A stretch of DNA of 16,431 bases, taken from NCBI GenBank assembly GCA_934654805.1, contig CAKUGW010000068.1:1-16431 (forward strand), in the 5' to 3' direction. Below, in pieces: positions 6,454-13,562 of the stretch; position 1 is the stretch's first letter; the number at the start of each line of letters is the position of its first letter. A program made the position numbers and the translations under genes. The notes beneath the pieces are model-generated. The model did no database searches, had not been told where the DNA came from, and saw only the letters and a list, made by a program, of their open reading frames with translations. Origin of the DNA: an uncultured Kiritimatiellota bacterium (lineage in GTDB: Bacteria; Verrucomicrobiota; Kiritimatiellia; RFP12; UBA1067).

Positions 6454-7675
6454 TCGTCTCCGCGTTGTCGGGCTTGAAGGTGTGGATCCTGTAGCTGCGC
6501 CAGCTGTCCTTCAGGATGAGGACGCCCATGAGGCCGATCAGGAGGAACATGAAGCCCATCGAGACCTTCGCGACGAACCAGTCCGGCAGCCGCCGCCGGA
6601 AGACGAGCGCAATCAGGGAAAAGAGGATGAGCCCGCCGTCCAGGACGGGAATCGGCAGCAGGTTCAGGACGGCGAGGTTCACGTTCAGGAAGCGCAGGAA
6701 GCCGAGGCCGTCCCACTTGTCGCGGCGCACCTGCCGGTACAGGCCCTCGGCGATCATCACGGGGCCGCCGAGCGCGCCCGCCGTCGCCTTCGCCTCCTTC
6801 GGCGTGACGAGGCCCTTCAGCACGCGGAAGATCGACCCCGCGTCCCACGCGAGCTGCTTCCACGGGCTGCGCGCGGGCATCCACGCGACGGCGCCCGTCG
6901 TGTTGGTCTCGCTCAGCGCGAGGATGTACCACGCGCCCGACACCGCGTCGCGCCGCGGCGTGACCGTGAGCGACACGTCCGCCGGCCGTTCGCCGCCGCG
7001 CGCGACGACGAACGCGACAGGCTTGCCGCCCGCGATCTGGACTTCCGTCTGCATCTCCGACCACGTCTCGACGGGGCGCCCGCCGACGGACTTGACGACG
7101 TCGCCGGCCTGAAGCCCCGCCTCCGCCGCCGGGCCGTTCGCCACGACGCTCCCGATCTTCGCCGCGAGGGTGCCGAACTTCGCGCCCGGCACGAGGGAGA
7201 GCCCGACCGCCAGCACGACCGCGAGGACGATGTTCATCGCCGGGCCCGCGACCGAGACGAGAATCTCCTTCCACGCCGGAATGCGCACCGGCTTTGGGCT
7301 CTCCCCGCTTCTTCCCTCTTCCCGCTCCCCTCTTCCCACTTCCTTTTTCCCACTTCCTTTTTCCTTCTTCCTTTTTCCTTCTTCCTTCTCCCTTCTTCCC
7401 CTTTCCCCTTCCAGCGCCTTCGTCCCTTCGGGATCGACGTCGGGAATCGAGACGTAGCCGCCGAGCGGGATCCAGCCGATGCGGTACTCGACGCCGTTGA
7501 CCTTCCTCTTCCAGAGCGCCTGGCCGAAGCCGATCGAGAACGCCTCGACGCGCAGGCCGAGCTTCAGGGCGACGATGAAGTGCCCGAACTCGTGAATGAG
7601 GATCGCGAGCGCGAACAGGAGGACGCAAAGGACGATGTAGAAGGCGGTTGTCAGCAGTTCGATCATGTTTTCCAT
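6422..7675 (-). CDS. rseP: RseP-type site-2 protease
   Basis: Intramembrane zinc metalloprotease of the RseP/S2P family, which cleaves anti-sigma factors or remnant signal peptides in the inner membrane. The first membrane helix carries HEFGH (28-32). A second membrane segment begins at VAGPAMNIVLA (142-152). One PDZ domain spans roughly 165-240 (GLQAGDVVKSVGGRPV). The second half of the active site is NLLPIPVLDGG (338-348), followed by a last membrane helix near 373-388. At 417 residues it is normal for one-PDZ forms, but residues 89-126 are a Lys/Arg/Glu/Gly low-complexity insert encoded by a polypyrimidine array. The start at 7675 lacks a clear Shine-Dalgarno; ATG at 7666 is an alternative. 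First gene of the rseP-ispG-ligase operon. Confidence 0.93.
   Translation of the reverse strand: MENMIELLTTAFYIVLCVLLFALAILIHEFGHFIVALKLGLRVEAFSIGFGQALWKRKVNGVEYRIGWIPLGGYVSIPDVDPEGTKALEGERGRREKEEGKRKKEKGSGKKEVGRGEREEGRSGESPKPVRIPAWKEILVSVAGPAMNIVLAVVLAVGLSLVPGAKFGTLAAKIGSVVANGPAAEAGLQAGDVVKSVGGRPVETWSEMQTEVQIAGGKPVAFVVARGGERPADVSLTVTPRRDAVSGAWYILALSETNTTGAVAWMPARSPWKQLAWDAGSIFRVLKGLVTPKEAKATAGALGGPVMIAEGLYRQVRRDKWDGLGFLRFLNVNLAVLNLLPIPVLDGGLILFSLIALVFRRRLPDWFVAKVSMGFMFLLIGLMGVLILKDSWRSYRIHTFKPDNAETNVLEKADQKP
7299..7412. repeat. Polypyrimidine 14-bp tandem array inside rseP
   Basis: On the plus strand 114 bp are pure pyrimidine except for four purines (7307, 7324, 7338, 7352). Between 7335 and 7404 it resolves into five 14-bp units; the first two (CCCACTTCCTTTTT) are identical and the rest are close variants based on CCTTCTTCC. 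Since 14 is not a multiple of three, gain or loss of one unit would shift the rseP frame. The coding strand gives the Lys/Arg/Glu/Gly-rich residues 89-126. Such mirror-like purine/pyrimidine tracts can adopt triplex (H-DNA) forms. Confidence 0.88.
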
Positions 7676-7713
7676 TCAGGTTGCACCGGCCGGATGCCGA
7701 TGCGATTCGTCAT

Positions 7714-7722
7714 ATTATACCA
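7714..7722 (-). promoter_or_regulatory. Extended -10 promoter of the rseP operon
   Basis: Minus strand reads TGG TATAAT, between the stop of the AT-DH-PPTase gene (7747) and the rseP start. The transcript would begin near 7707, giving a leader of about 32 nt. No -35 box is evident. Confidence 0.65.
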
Positions 7723-7746
7723 TTTTCAGCAGACAGACCGACACGG

Positions 7747-10700
7747 CTAATCTTCGCTGAACAGCGTGGCGGGGATGAAGCAGGAGGCGAGCGCGTGGTC
7801 GCGGAACGTGCGCACCGTCACGCTGATGTCGCGGCCCTTGAACGCCTTGAACGCCTCGACCCAGCCGCCCTCGAGCCGCATCGTGAGCGCGCCGGAGTCC
7901 GCGAGGAACCCCGTGACGACCATCTCCTTCGGCGAGTAGCGGATGCCCGTGCCCAGCGCCTTCGAGACGGCCTCCTTCGCGCACCAGAACTTGATGACGG
8001 CCTGCGCAGCGTTCGCCGCCTGCGCGGCGAGGTCCAGCTCCTCCGGCGTGAAGACGCCGGCGGCGAACTCCTCCGAGAGGTCGCGCGCCGTCGATTCGAC
8101 GTCCACGCCGACGCGCGCGTTCGCCGCCGCGATCGCGACGACGAACTGCGCCGTGTGCGCGATGGCGATGTCGAGCTTCGTCGCGAGGTAGTCGTTCCAC
8201 GCGCCGAGCGCGTGCGGCTTGCCGGAGTCGTCCGGCCAGATGCGGATGTCCGCGTCGCTCCAGCGCGCCTGGTAGAAGTCCTTGAGGAAGCGGCGCACGG
8301 CCTCCTTCGCCGCGATGCGCCCGAAGAGCCATTCCGTCCGCCGCGAGGCCGAGCCGGTCATCTCGGCGAACTCGCGGCGCTCGGAGGCGTCGAGGATGAC
8401 GTGCGAGAGCGTCTTGAGCCACATCTCCTCGTTGCGCTCGAAGAGCGGATAGGGGATGTCCGTCACGAACGCCGTCGCGACGTCCGTCGAGGGGTTCCCG
8501 ACGAGGTCGCCGCCGAGCGGCTCGGTGAGGAACGTCGTCGCGGGCTGCAGGATGAGCTGGCGGTAGCCGATCGGCACGCGCTCGGTCAGCTCCTCCCAGC
8601 CGGAGACCGCGACGAGCACCTTGCCGTTGCCGTCCGTCGCCGTGATGTCGCAGAGGTGGCTGCGCGGCGTCACGCCCGTCAGGCGCATGTAGCACTTCAG
8701 GCGGTCGCCCTCGTTCGGCGCGACGCCGCCGAGGGCGATGCGCCGCACGCGGAACGGGAACGAGAACGCGCCCGCGAAGCGCTCGTGGCTGCGCCAGAGC
8801 GGGAAGCCCTCGACGACCGACTCCAGCAGCAGCGGGTTGACGGCCCAGAGCGGGAAGCGCGTGAACGCGACGTTGCCGGCGAGCGGCGGCACGGTCACCT
8901 CGTAGTCGATGCCGTTCTCGCTCCACGACTCGACGAACGCGATGTTGCGCAGGCGCGGCCCGGCGCTCAGGCGCGCGGGGTAGACGTCGCGTCCCGACCA
9001 GTGGACGCTGCGCGGCTTCGAGAGCGGATCGACCGCGACGGGCGGGGACGGCGGCAGGGACGGCGCGAGGACGACCGTCGCCTCCATCGCCGCCCAGGTG
9101 AACGTCGCGTTCGGCCGGTCGTCGCGGATCTGCACCTTGAACGCCGACTCCTCCGGCGCGGCGGCCGGCACGCGCTCGGCCTTGACCGTCAGCCTGAGCC
9201 GCCCTTTCTCGAACGAGGTCATGCGGCGGCAGACGAGATCCTCGATCCGCAGCAGCGTGCGGTTCGGCATCACGAGCTGGGCCGTCTCGGCCATCAGCTC
9301 GGCGCCGACGGTCGGCATGAGCGGGATGAGCCCCCGCAGGTTCGGGTCGGAATAGCTCATCTGGCTCGTGCCCAGCGCGTAGTCGCCGAGGAACGGCAGG
9401 TCCAGGAGGCGGAACTCCTTGACGATCTCGACGGAGACGCCGGGCGTCGACTCCAGCGTGTCCGCGTCGGAGACGAGCGGATTGAGCGCGCCGAAGTCGA
9501 ACTGGCGCTGGCGGCGCGACTGCTGGGCGAGCGCGGCGGCGCGCGCGGCCGCCTTCGCGCCGCGCCCCTTCGGCTCGGCGAGGAACGTCGCGCCGGAGAG
9601 CGGCGTCGCGGCGGAGAGGAGCGTCAGGCGGGGAAACGCGCGCGACAGCTTCATCTCGGCGTCCTTGCGCACCTCGAGCGAGAGCGCCGCGTCGAAGTCG
9701 AGCGCCCGCGCGCCGCGCCGCACGTAGGCGGACGCGATGTCCACCGGCGCGCCCTGCGCGGCGAGCTGGCCGAGCGCGTGCAGCAGCTGGAGGCGCCCGC
9801 TGCGGTGGATCGAGTTGAGCGCGATCGCCGCGTGCGCCTCGCCGCGCAGCGTGTCCGCGACCGCCGCCGTGAGGAGCCCGCGCGGCCCGACCTCCAGGAA
9901 CACGCGGTAGCCGTCGTCGAACATCCGACGCACCGTCTCGCGGAAGCGCACGGGCTGCGCCCAGCGCGCGGCCGCCTCCTTGCGGGCGGCGCGCCTGCCG
10001 GAGGGGATGCGCGCCGCCGTCGCGCAGGAGTAGACGTCGCAGACGCTCTCGCGCTTCATCCAGGCGTCCGCGAACTTGCGCACGGCGGGGACGAGCGATT
10101 CGCAGAGCGGCGTGTTGAACGGGCGGTCGAGCGCGAGCTTCACCACGCGCGCGCCCGCCGCGACGAGCATCTCCGTCACGGGGGCCTCCCAGTCGGCGGC
10201 GACGACGAACGTCCGCTGGCGCGGCGAGAAGTCGACGGCGAGGAAGACCTTGTCCGACGGGAACGACGCCGCGAGCGCGTCGATCTCCCCCGGGTGGCGC
10301 AGGAGCGCCGACAGCACGGCGACCTTCGGGAAGCCGCCGTGGTTCACGGCCTTGTGGACGATGCGGTAGATCTCGGAAATGACGCGGATGCGCTTCGGCC
10401 GCTCCAGGTCCTCGCCCGCCGCGCCGGACTGCATCATCGCCGCGAGGTCGCCGCCCGCGAAGCCGACGACGCCGTCGGGGCCCAGGCCGACGGACTTCAG
10501 GAGGCGCGCGAGCGCGACGCCGCCCGTGTAGGTCGCGACGAGCGCCTCGGCGTAGGCGCCGGACGAGAAGATGTCCGCGTCGTGCCGGTAGTAGGGCGCG
10601 GGCGGGAAGATGAACGACGAGGGCGTGAACGACGGGTCGTCCTTCAGCGCCTCCTCCAGCTCGTCGAACGCCGCGCGGCAGGGCGGATAGGCGATCGCGA

Positions 10701-11052
10701 GGTCGCGCAGCATGTCGGGGTAGAAGCCCGGCACGCCGGGGTAGACGAACGCGAGCCTGCCGCCGCCCGGCCCCAGCAGGTGCTCGCGCGCGTAGTACGT
10801 GCCGCTCTTGTCGCGGATGCGGCGCAGCGGCCCGCCTTCGAGACGGCCCTTCGCGGAGGCGAGGCGCGCGCGGAGCGACGGCACGTCGTCCGCGATGACG
10901 GCGAGCACGCAGGCGCCCGCCGCCCGCGCGCAGGTGTAGGCGACGTCGGCGAGCGCGACTTCGGGCACGCGGTCGAGGAACGCGACGAGCCGCGCCAGCT
11001 CGGCGACGAGCGCCGCCTCGTCGGCGGCGCGGACAAGGACGAGCTCGGTCAT
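7747..11052 (-). CDS. AT-DH-PPTase PKS-like protein, AT and DH degenerate
   Basis: 1101-residue multidomain protein like PUFA-synthase/type I PKS subunits. (1) Acyltransferase fold, about 98-425: ends with VFLEVGPRGLLT, but the GHSxG motif is GFAGGD (A199 for Ser) and the PFH motif is PFNTPL (N313 for His). (2) Double-hotdog dehydratase, about 535-845: PFLGDY has Y558 for the catalytic His, and NPLLLESVVE has E744 where an Asp is usual. (3) Sfp/AcpS-type phosphopantetheinyl transferase, about 905-1090: GVDVES (D984, E986), FTPEE, and KFWCAKEAVSKALG (K1026, E1027) are intact, so it could load phosphopantetheine onto carrier proteins. No ACP domain is visible here or in the window. The start is fixed by GGAGG 7 nt upstream and an ATGA overlap with the ketosynthase gene. 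The frame stays open further upstream, but that is shadow within the ketosynthase gene. Loss of AT and DH catalysis is inferred from alignment by eye. Confidence 0.85.
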   Translation of the reverse strand: MTELVLVRAADEAALVAELARLVAFLDRVPEVALADVAYTCARAAGACVLAVIADDVPSLRARLASAKGRLEGGPLRRIRDKSGTYYAREHLLGPGGGRLAFVYPGVPGFYPDMLRDLAIAYPPCRAAFDELEEALKDDPSFTPSSFIFPPAPYYRHDADIFSSGAYAEALVATYTGGVALARLLKSVGLGPDGVVGFAGGDLAAMMQSGAAGEDLERPKRIRVISEIYRIVHKAVNHGGFPKVAVLSALLRHPGEIDALAASFPSDKVFLAVDFSPRQRTFVVAADWEAPVTEMLVAAGARVVKLALDRPFNTPLCESLVPAVRKFADAWMKRESVCDVYSCATAARIPSGRRAARKEAAARWAQPVRFRETVRRMFDDGYRVFLEVGPRGLLTAAVADTLRGEAHAAIALNSIHRSGRLQLLHALGQLAAQGAPVDIASAYVRRGARALDFDAALSLEVRKDAEMKLSRAFPRLTLLSAATPLSGATFLAEPKGRGAKAAARAAALAQQSRRQRQFDFGALNPLVSDADTLESTPGVSVEIVKEFRLLDLPFLGDYALGTSQMSYSDPNLRGLIPLMPTVGAELMAETAQLVMPNRTLLRIEDLVCRRMTSFEKGRLRLTVKAERVPAAAPEESAFKVQIRDDRPNATFTWAAMEATVVLAPSLPPSPPVAVDPLSKPRSVHWSGRDVYPARLSAGPRLRNIAFVESWSENGIDYEVTVPPLAGNVAFTRFPLWAVNPLLLESVVEGFPLWRSHERFAGAFSFPFRVRRIALGGVAPNEGDRLKCYMRLTGVTPRSHLCDITATDGNGKVLVAVSGWEELTERVPIGYRQLILQPATTFLTEPLGGDLVGNPSTDVATAFVTDIPYPLFERNEEMWLKTLSHVILDASERREFAEMTGSASRRTEWLFGRIAAKEAVRRFLKDFYQARWSDADIRIWPDDSGKPHALGAWNDYLATKLDIAIAHTAQFVVAIAAANARVGVDVESTARDLSEEFAAGVFTPEELDLAAQAANAAQAVIKFWCAKEAVSKALGTGIRYSPKEMVVTGFLADSGALTMRLEGGWVEAFKAFKGRDISVTVRTFRDHALASCFIPATLFSED

Positions 11053-12503
11053 GTGCGGTCCTCCGGCTCCTCTTCGAGGATGATGGCGGCCGTGCGCCCG
11101 ACGGACGACGCCGTGCCGACCGGGTTGACCGGATCGAAGTTCGCGCCGAGGACGGCCGCGCGGCGCGGCGACGCCGTGTCGCCGGAAACCCACGGCCGCG
11201 CCTCGGACAGGAGATAGGCGCTCGACGCGAGGTCGGAGATCGAGTCGGCGGGGCGCTCCGCCGGGACCTGCGGCGGCAGGACCTTCCGGTGCAGGGCGAG
11301 CGCCGCCTTCACGAGCCCCGCCGCCATCGCCGCGCGCAGGGTGTGGCCGATGTTGCCCTTCACGGAGCCGACGCCCACGAGCGGCGAGCCCGGCGTGTGC
11401 TCGCCCCAGAGGCGGCGGATCGCCTCCAGCTCGCGCGTCTCGGCCTCCTTCAGGCCCGCGCCGTCCGCCTCGACGAGGCCGATGGACGTCACGGGCACCG
11501 CCGCGCGCGCGGCGGCCTCGGCGAAGACGGCCGAGGGGTCGTGCGCGGGATTGTGCCCGATCGCGATGCCGCGCACGAGCGCGTAGATCCGGTCGCGGTC
11601 GCGCAGGGCGTCCGCCCGCCGCTTCAGGACGAAGAACGCGCCGCCCTCGCCGGGGATCGTGCCGTCCTGCTCCTCCGCAAAGGGATGCAGCTCGGCGCGC
11701 GTCGAGAACGCCGTCTCGCCGGAGAGCCCCTCGAGATAGGCACGGGAGAGCGGCGGCGTGAGCGCGCCCGCGAGCGCGACGTCGGCGCGCCCCGAGACGA
11801 GGTCGTCCACCGCGTTCGCGAGCGTCGCCGCGCCCGTCAGCAGGCCCGCGTCCATGATCGTCGCCGCGCCGTCGAAGCCGCACTCGCGCGCGATCCACGA
11901 GGCGAACCGGTAGCCCGCGCCCATCAAGAACGAGGCCGCGTCCGGCGGCGGCAGGGACTCGAGCAGCTTGGCCTTGACGGCCTCCATCGCCTCCTCCGGC
12001 GCATGGGGGAAGAAGCGACGCACGACGTCGAGCGTCTGGTCGAGGAACGCCGTGTGCTGAAGCCAGTTGACCGTCGAGGCGTTGAACGGTGGCGCATAGC
12101 CGAAGCGCACCGTGCCGCGCACGGGCGGATTCGCGTGCGGCTTCATCGCCGCGTCGGCGAGCGCGTCGAACGCGAGCTGCGTCGCGAAGTAGAGGTCCTG
12201 GTTCTCGCCCGCGTTCACCTGGCGCGGGAAGTTCTGCATCGAGGGCACGCAGGCATAGAGGTCGCCGAGCTGGCCGAGGCGCGCCGGGTAGGGGCGCGCA
12301 AAGACGTTCTTCTGCCCGAACGGCAGCTCGGCCTCCGGGCCGGGCGCCGTCAGCAGGACCTTGCGGGACATGACCGCATCCCACAGGGACACGGGAGACG
12401 AACAGCCGGCGAAACGGCAGGACATGCCGACAATGGCGACGGCTGCGCCGCCATGATTCGGCGGCACGGCCCCCTCTCGAAGACTCTTCGTGGCAATCGT
12501 CAT
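11049..12503 (-). CDS. Ketosynthase-like protein lacking active-site Cys
   Basis: Stand-alone beta-ketoacyl synthase fold of 484 residues. Recognisable landmarks: AIVGMSCRF (23-31), GTIPGEGGAFFVLKR near 281-295, DRIYALVRG, GSVKGNIGH (379-387) and ALALHRKVLPP. The nucleophile motif DACSS reads DAGLLTG, with G220 (codon GGC) in place of Cys. The EAHGTG motif reads EADGAG, with D347 for His. H387 and K382 remain. The usual GFGGTNAH near the C-terminus is also lost. It cannot form a normal acyl-enzyme; a chain-length-factor or scaffold role is one reading, a decayed synthase another. Translation probably starts at the very 5' end of the mRNA, since a -10 box is 6 nt before the ATG and there is no Shine-Dalgarno. 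It is followed by the AT-DH-PPTase gene with an ATGA overlap. Confidence 0.88.
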   Translation of the reverse strand: MTIATKSLREGAVPPNHGGAAVAIVGMSCRFAGCSSPVSLWDAVMSRKVLLTAPGPEAELPFGQKNVFARPYPARLGQLGDLYACVPSMQNFPRQVNAGENQDLYFATQLAFDALADAAMKPHANPPVRGTVRFGYAPPFNASTVNWLQHTAFLDQTLDVVRRFFPHAPEEAMEAVKAKLLESLPPPDAASFLMGAGYRFASWIARECGFDGAATIMDAGLLTGAATLANAVDDLVSGRADVALAGALTPPLSRAYLEGLSGETAFSTRAELHPFAEEQDGTIPGEGGAFFVLKRRADALRDRDRIYALVRGIAIGHNPAHDPSAVFAEAAARAAVPVTSIGLVEADGAGLKEAETRELEAIRRLWGEHTPGSPLVGVGSVKGNIGHTLRAAMAAGLVKAALALHRKVLPPQVPAERPADSISDLASSAYLLSEARPWVSGDTASPRRAAVLGANFDPVNPVGTASSVGRTAAIILEEEPEDRT

Positions 12504-12509
12504 GCCGCT

Positions 12510-12518
12510 ATTGTACCA
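12510..12518 (-). promoter_or_regulatory. Extended -10 promoter of the ketosynthase operon
   Basis: Minus strand reads TGG TACAAT in the 22-nt gap after the epmA stop codon. Only 6 nt separate it from the ketosynthase ATG, so a transcript starting at the usual distance would begin at the start codon (leaderless). No -35 box is evident inside the end of epmA. Confidence 0.6.
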
Positions 12519-12525
12519 AATTTCG

Positions 12526-13461
12526 TCACACAGGTGCGCGAACGTCCGAAATTTCCCGCGCGCCCGTCAGCACCATCACGAGGCGGTCGATGCCCAGCGC
12601 GACGCCGGCGGCCGAGCCGATGCGCGGCAGGGCCGCCAGGAAGTCCTCGTCCAGCGGATAGTCCGACTCGCCCAGCGCCCGGCGGTTCGCCTTCGCCGCC
12701 ACGAACCGCGCACGCTGCTCCGCCGCGTCGCACAGCTCCGTGAAGCAGTTCGCCAGCTCCATCCCGTCCCAGTAGAACTCCCACCGCTCGGCACAAGCCT
12801 CCGACAATTTCGCCAACGAAGCGGCTTGCGGCGGGTAGTTCATCAGGAAAACGCCGCCGCCAAGCGCCTTGATGGCCGGCTCGATCTTCGTCGCCATGTC
12901 GTAGTCAAACCGGTCCTGATCCCAGGCCGCCCACGGATCCCATCCGGCATACCTGAGATACGCCTCCCGCACCGACAGCCGCCGGGGACAGGCCCCGCTT
13001 TCCTGGGGACAGCCCCCCGAATCCTGGGGGAAAAGGCCCTGGGGACAGGCCCCATCGGTTTGGGGACAGGCCCCCGTTGCCGAGGGCACTTTCAAAAGGC
13101 CAAGTGTTTCGAGCAACGCCTCCAAGTCCGTTGCGATGTCGCGGTAGGTCGCGCCCTTGCGGTACCATTCGACCATCGTGAACTCGGGGTTGTGGCGCGA
13201 GCCCCGCTCGCCTTCGCGGAAGCACGGCCCGATCTGGTAGATGCGATCCATTCCCGCCGCGAGCAGCTTCTTCATCTGAAGCTCCGGCGACGCGCGCAGG
13301 TAGCCGCCGTCCCGACAGGGCGGACAGTCGATGTGCTCCTCCGGCGCCGGCGCGGGAATCCGCACCGCCGTCTCGACCTCGACGAAGCCGCGTTCGTCAA
13401 AGAACGCGCGAATCGTCCGGACGATCCTCGCCCGCTTAACCAGATGTTCCATGTCGGTCAT
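12526..13461 (-). CDS. epmA: EpmA-like EF-P lysine ligase (GenX/PoxA)
   Basis: Class II lysyl-tRNA-synthetase paralogue without the anticodon-binding domain. The EpmA family activates (R)-beta-lysine and attaches it to a lysine of elongation factor P. Seen here: class II motif 1 region (RGFVEVETAV), motif 2 (FREGERGSRHNPEFTMVEWY, 81-100), the YPPQAASLAK segment, MELANCFTEL (234-243) and motif 3 GVALGIDRLVM (286-296). The start is set at 13461, with a purine-rich GAGGGG about 7 nt upstream; a GTG at 13494 lacks one. Length is 311 versus 325 in E. coli. Residues about 127-160 are an extra Gly/Cys/Pro/Gln-rich segment of GACPQ-like units made by the GGGGACAGGCCCC repeat, while a later stretch is shorter. 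No efp or epmB is in the window. A weak extended -10 (TGC CATCAT, 13509-13517) may drive it. Confidence 0.88.
   Translation of the reverse strand: MTDMEHLVKRARIVRTIRAFFDERGFVEVETAVRIPAPAPEEHIDCPPCRDGGYLRASPELQMKKLLAAGMDRIYQIGPCFREGERGSRHNPEFTMVEWYRKGATYRDIATDLEALLETLGLLKVPSATGACPQTDGACPQGLFPQDSGGCPQESGACPRRLSVREAYLRYAGWDPWAAWDQDRFDYDMATKIEPAIKALGGGVFLMNYPPQAASLAKLSEACAERWEFYWDGMELANCFTELCDAAEQRARFVAAKANRRALGESDYPLDEDFLAALPRIGSAAGVALGIDRLVMVLTGAREISDVRAPV
12984..13074. repeat. GGGGACAGGCCCC repeats inside epmA
   Basis: Exact 13-mers lie at 12984-12996, 13041-13053 and 13062-13074, with a near copy at 13005 and a degenerate one near 13026. Starts are spaced 21, 21, 15 and 21 bp, all multiples of three. 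Read on the coding strand they give GACPQ, GACPQ, GLFPQ, GGCPQ and GACPR. The same 13-mer is intergenic at 195-262, where spacing does not keep frame. Confidence 0.9.
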
Positions 13462-13562
13462 GCCTTTTCCCCTCGGCAGGCGCCACCCGCGCACAGCTGA
13501 TAACGCTCATGATGGCAAATCTTCCCGTTCGCCGTTTGCGCACGCTGCACGTGCCCAACCTG

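Noticed and set aside
7648..11217. Long plus-strand open frame (1189 codons) opposite the PKS-like genes
   Set aside because: Arg/Ala/Glu/Val-rich translation without any domain; it is the antisense shadow of GC-rich coding DNA. Similar shadows at 1127-3967 and 3708-5369 were dropped for the same reason.
11053..12384. Upstream extension of the AT-DH-PPTase frame
   Set aside because: The frame stays open into the ketosynthase gene, but the translation there is low-complexity. The ATG at 11052 has a strong GGAGG and an ATGA overlap.
13540..13554. Small hairpin GCACG/CGTGC after the GH78 stop
   Set aside because: The stem is only 5 bp and there is no U-tract, too weak to call a terminator.
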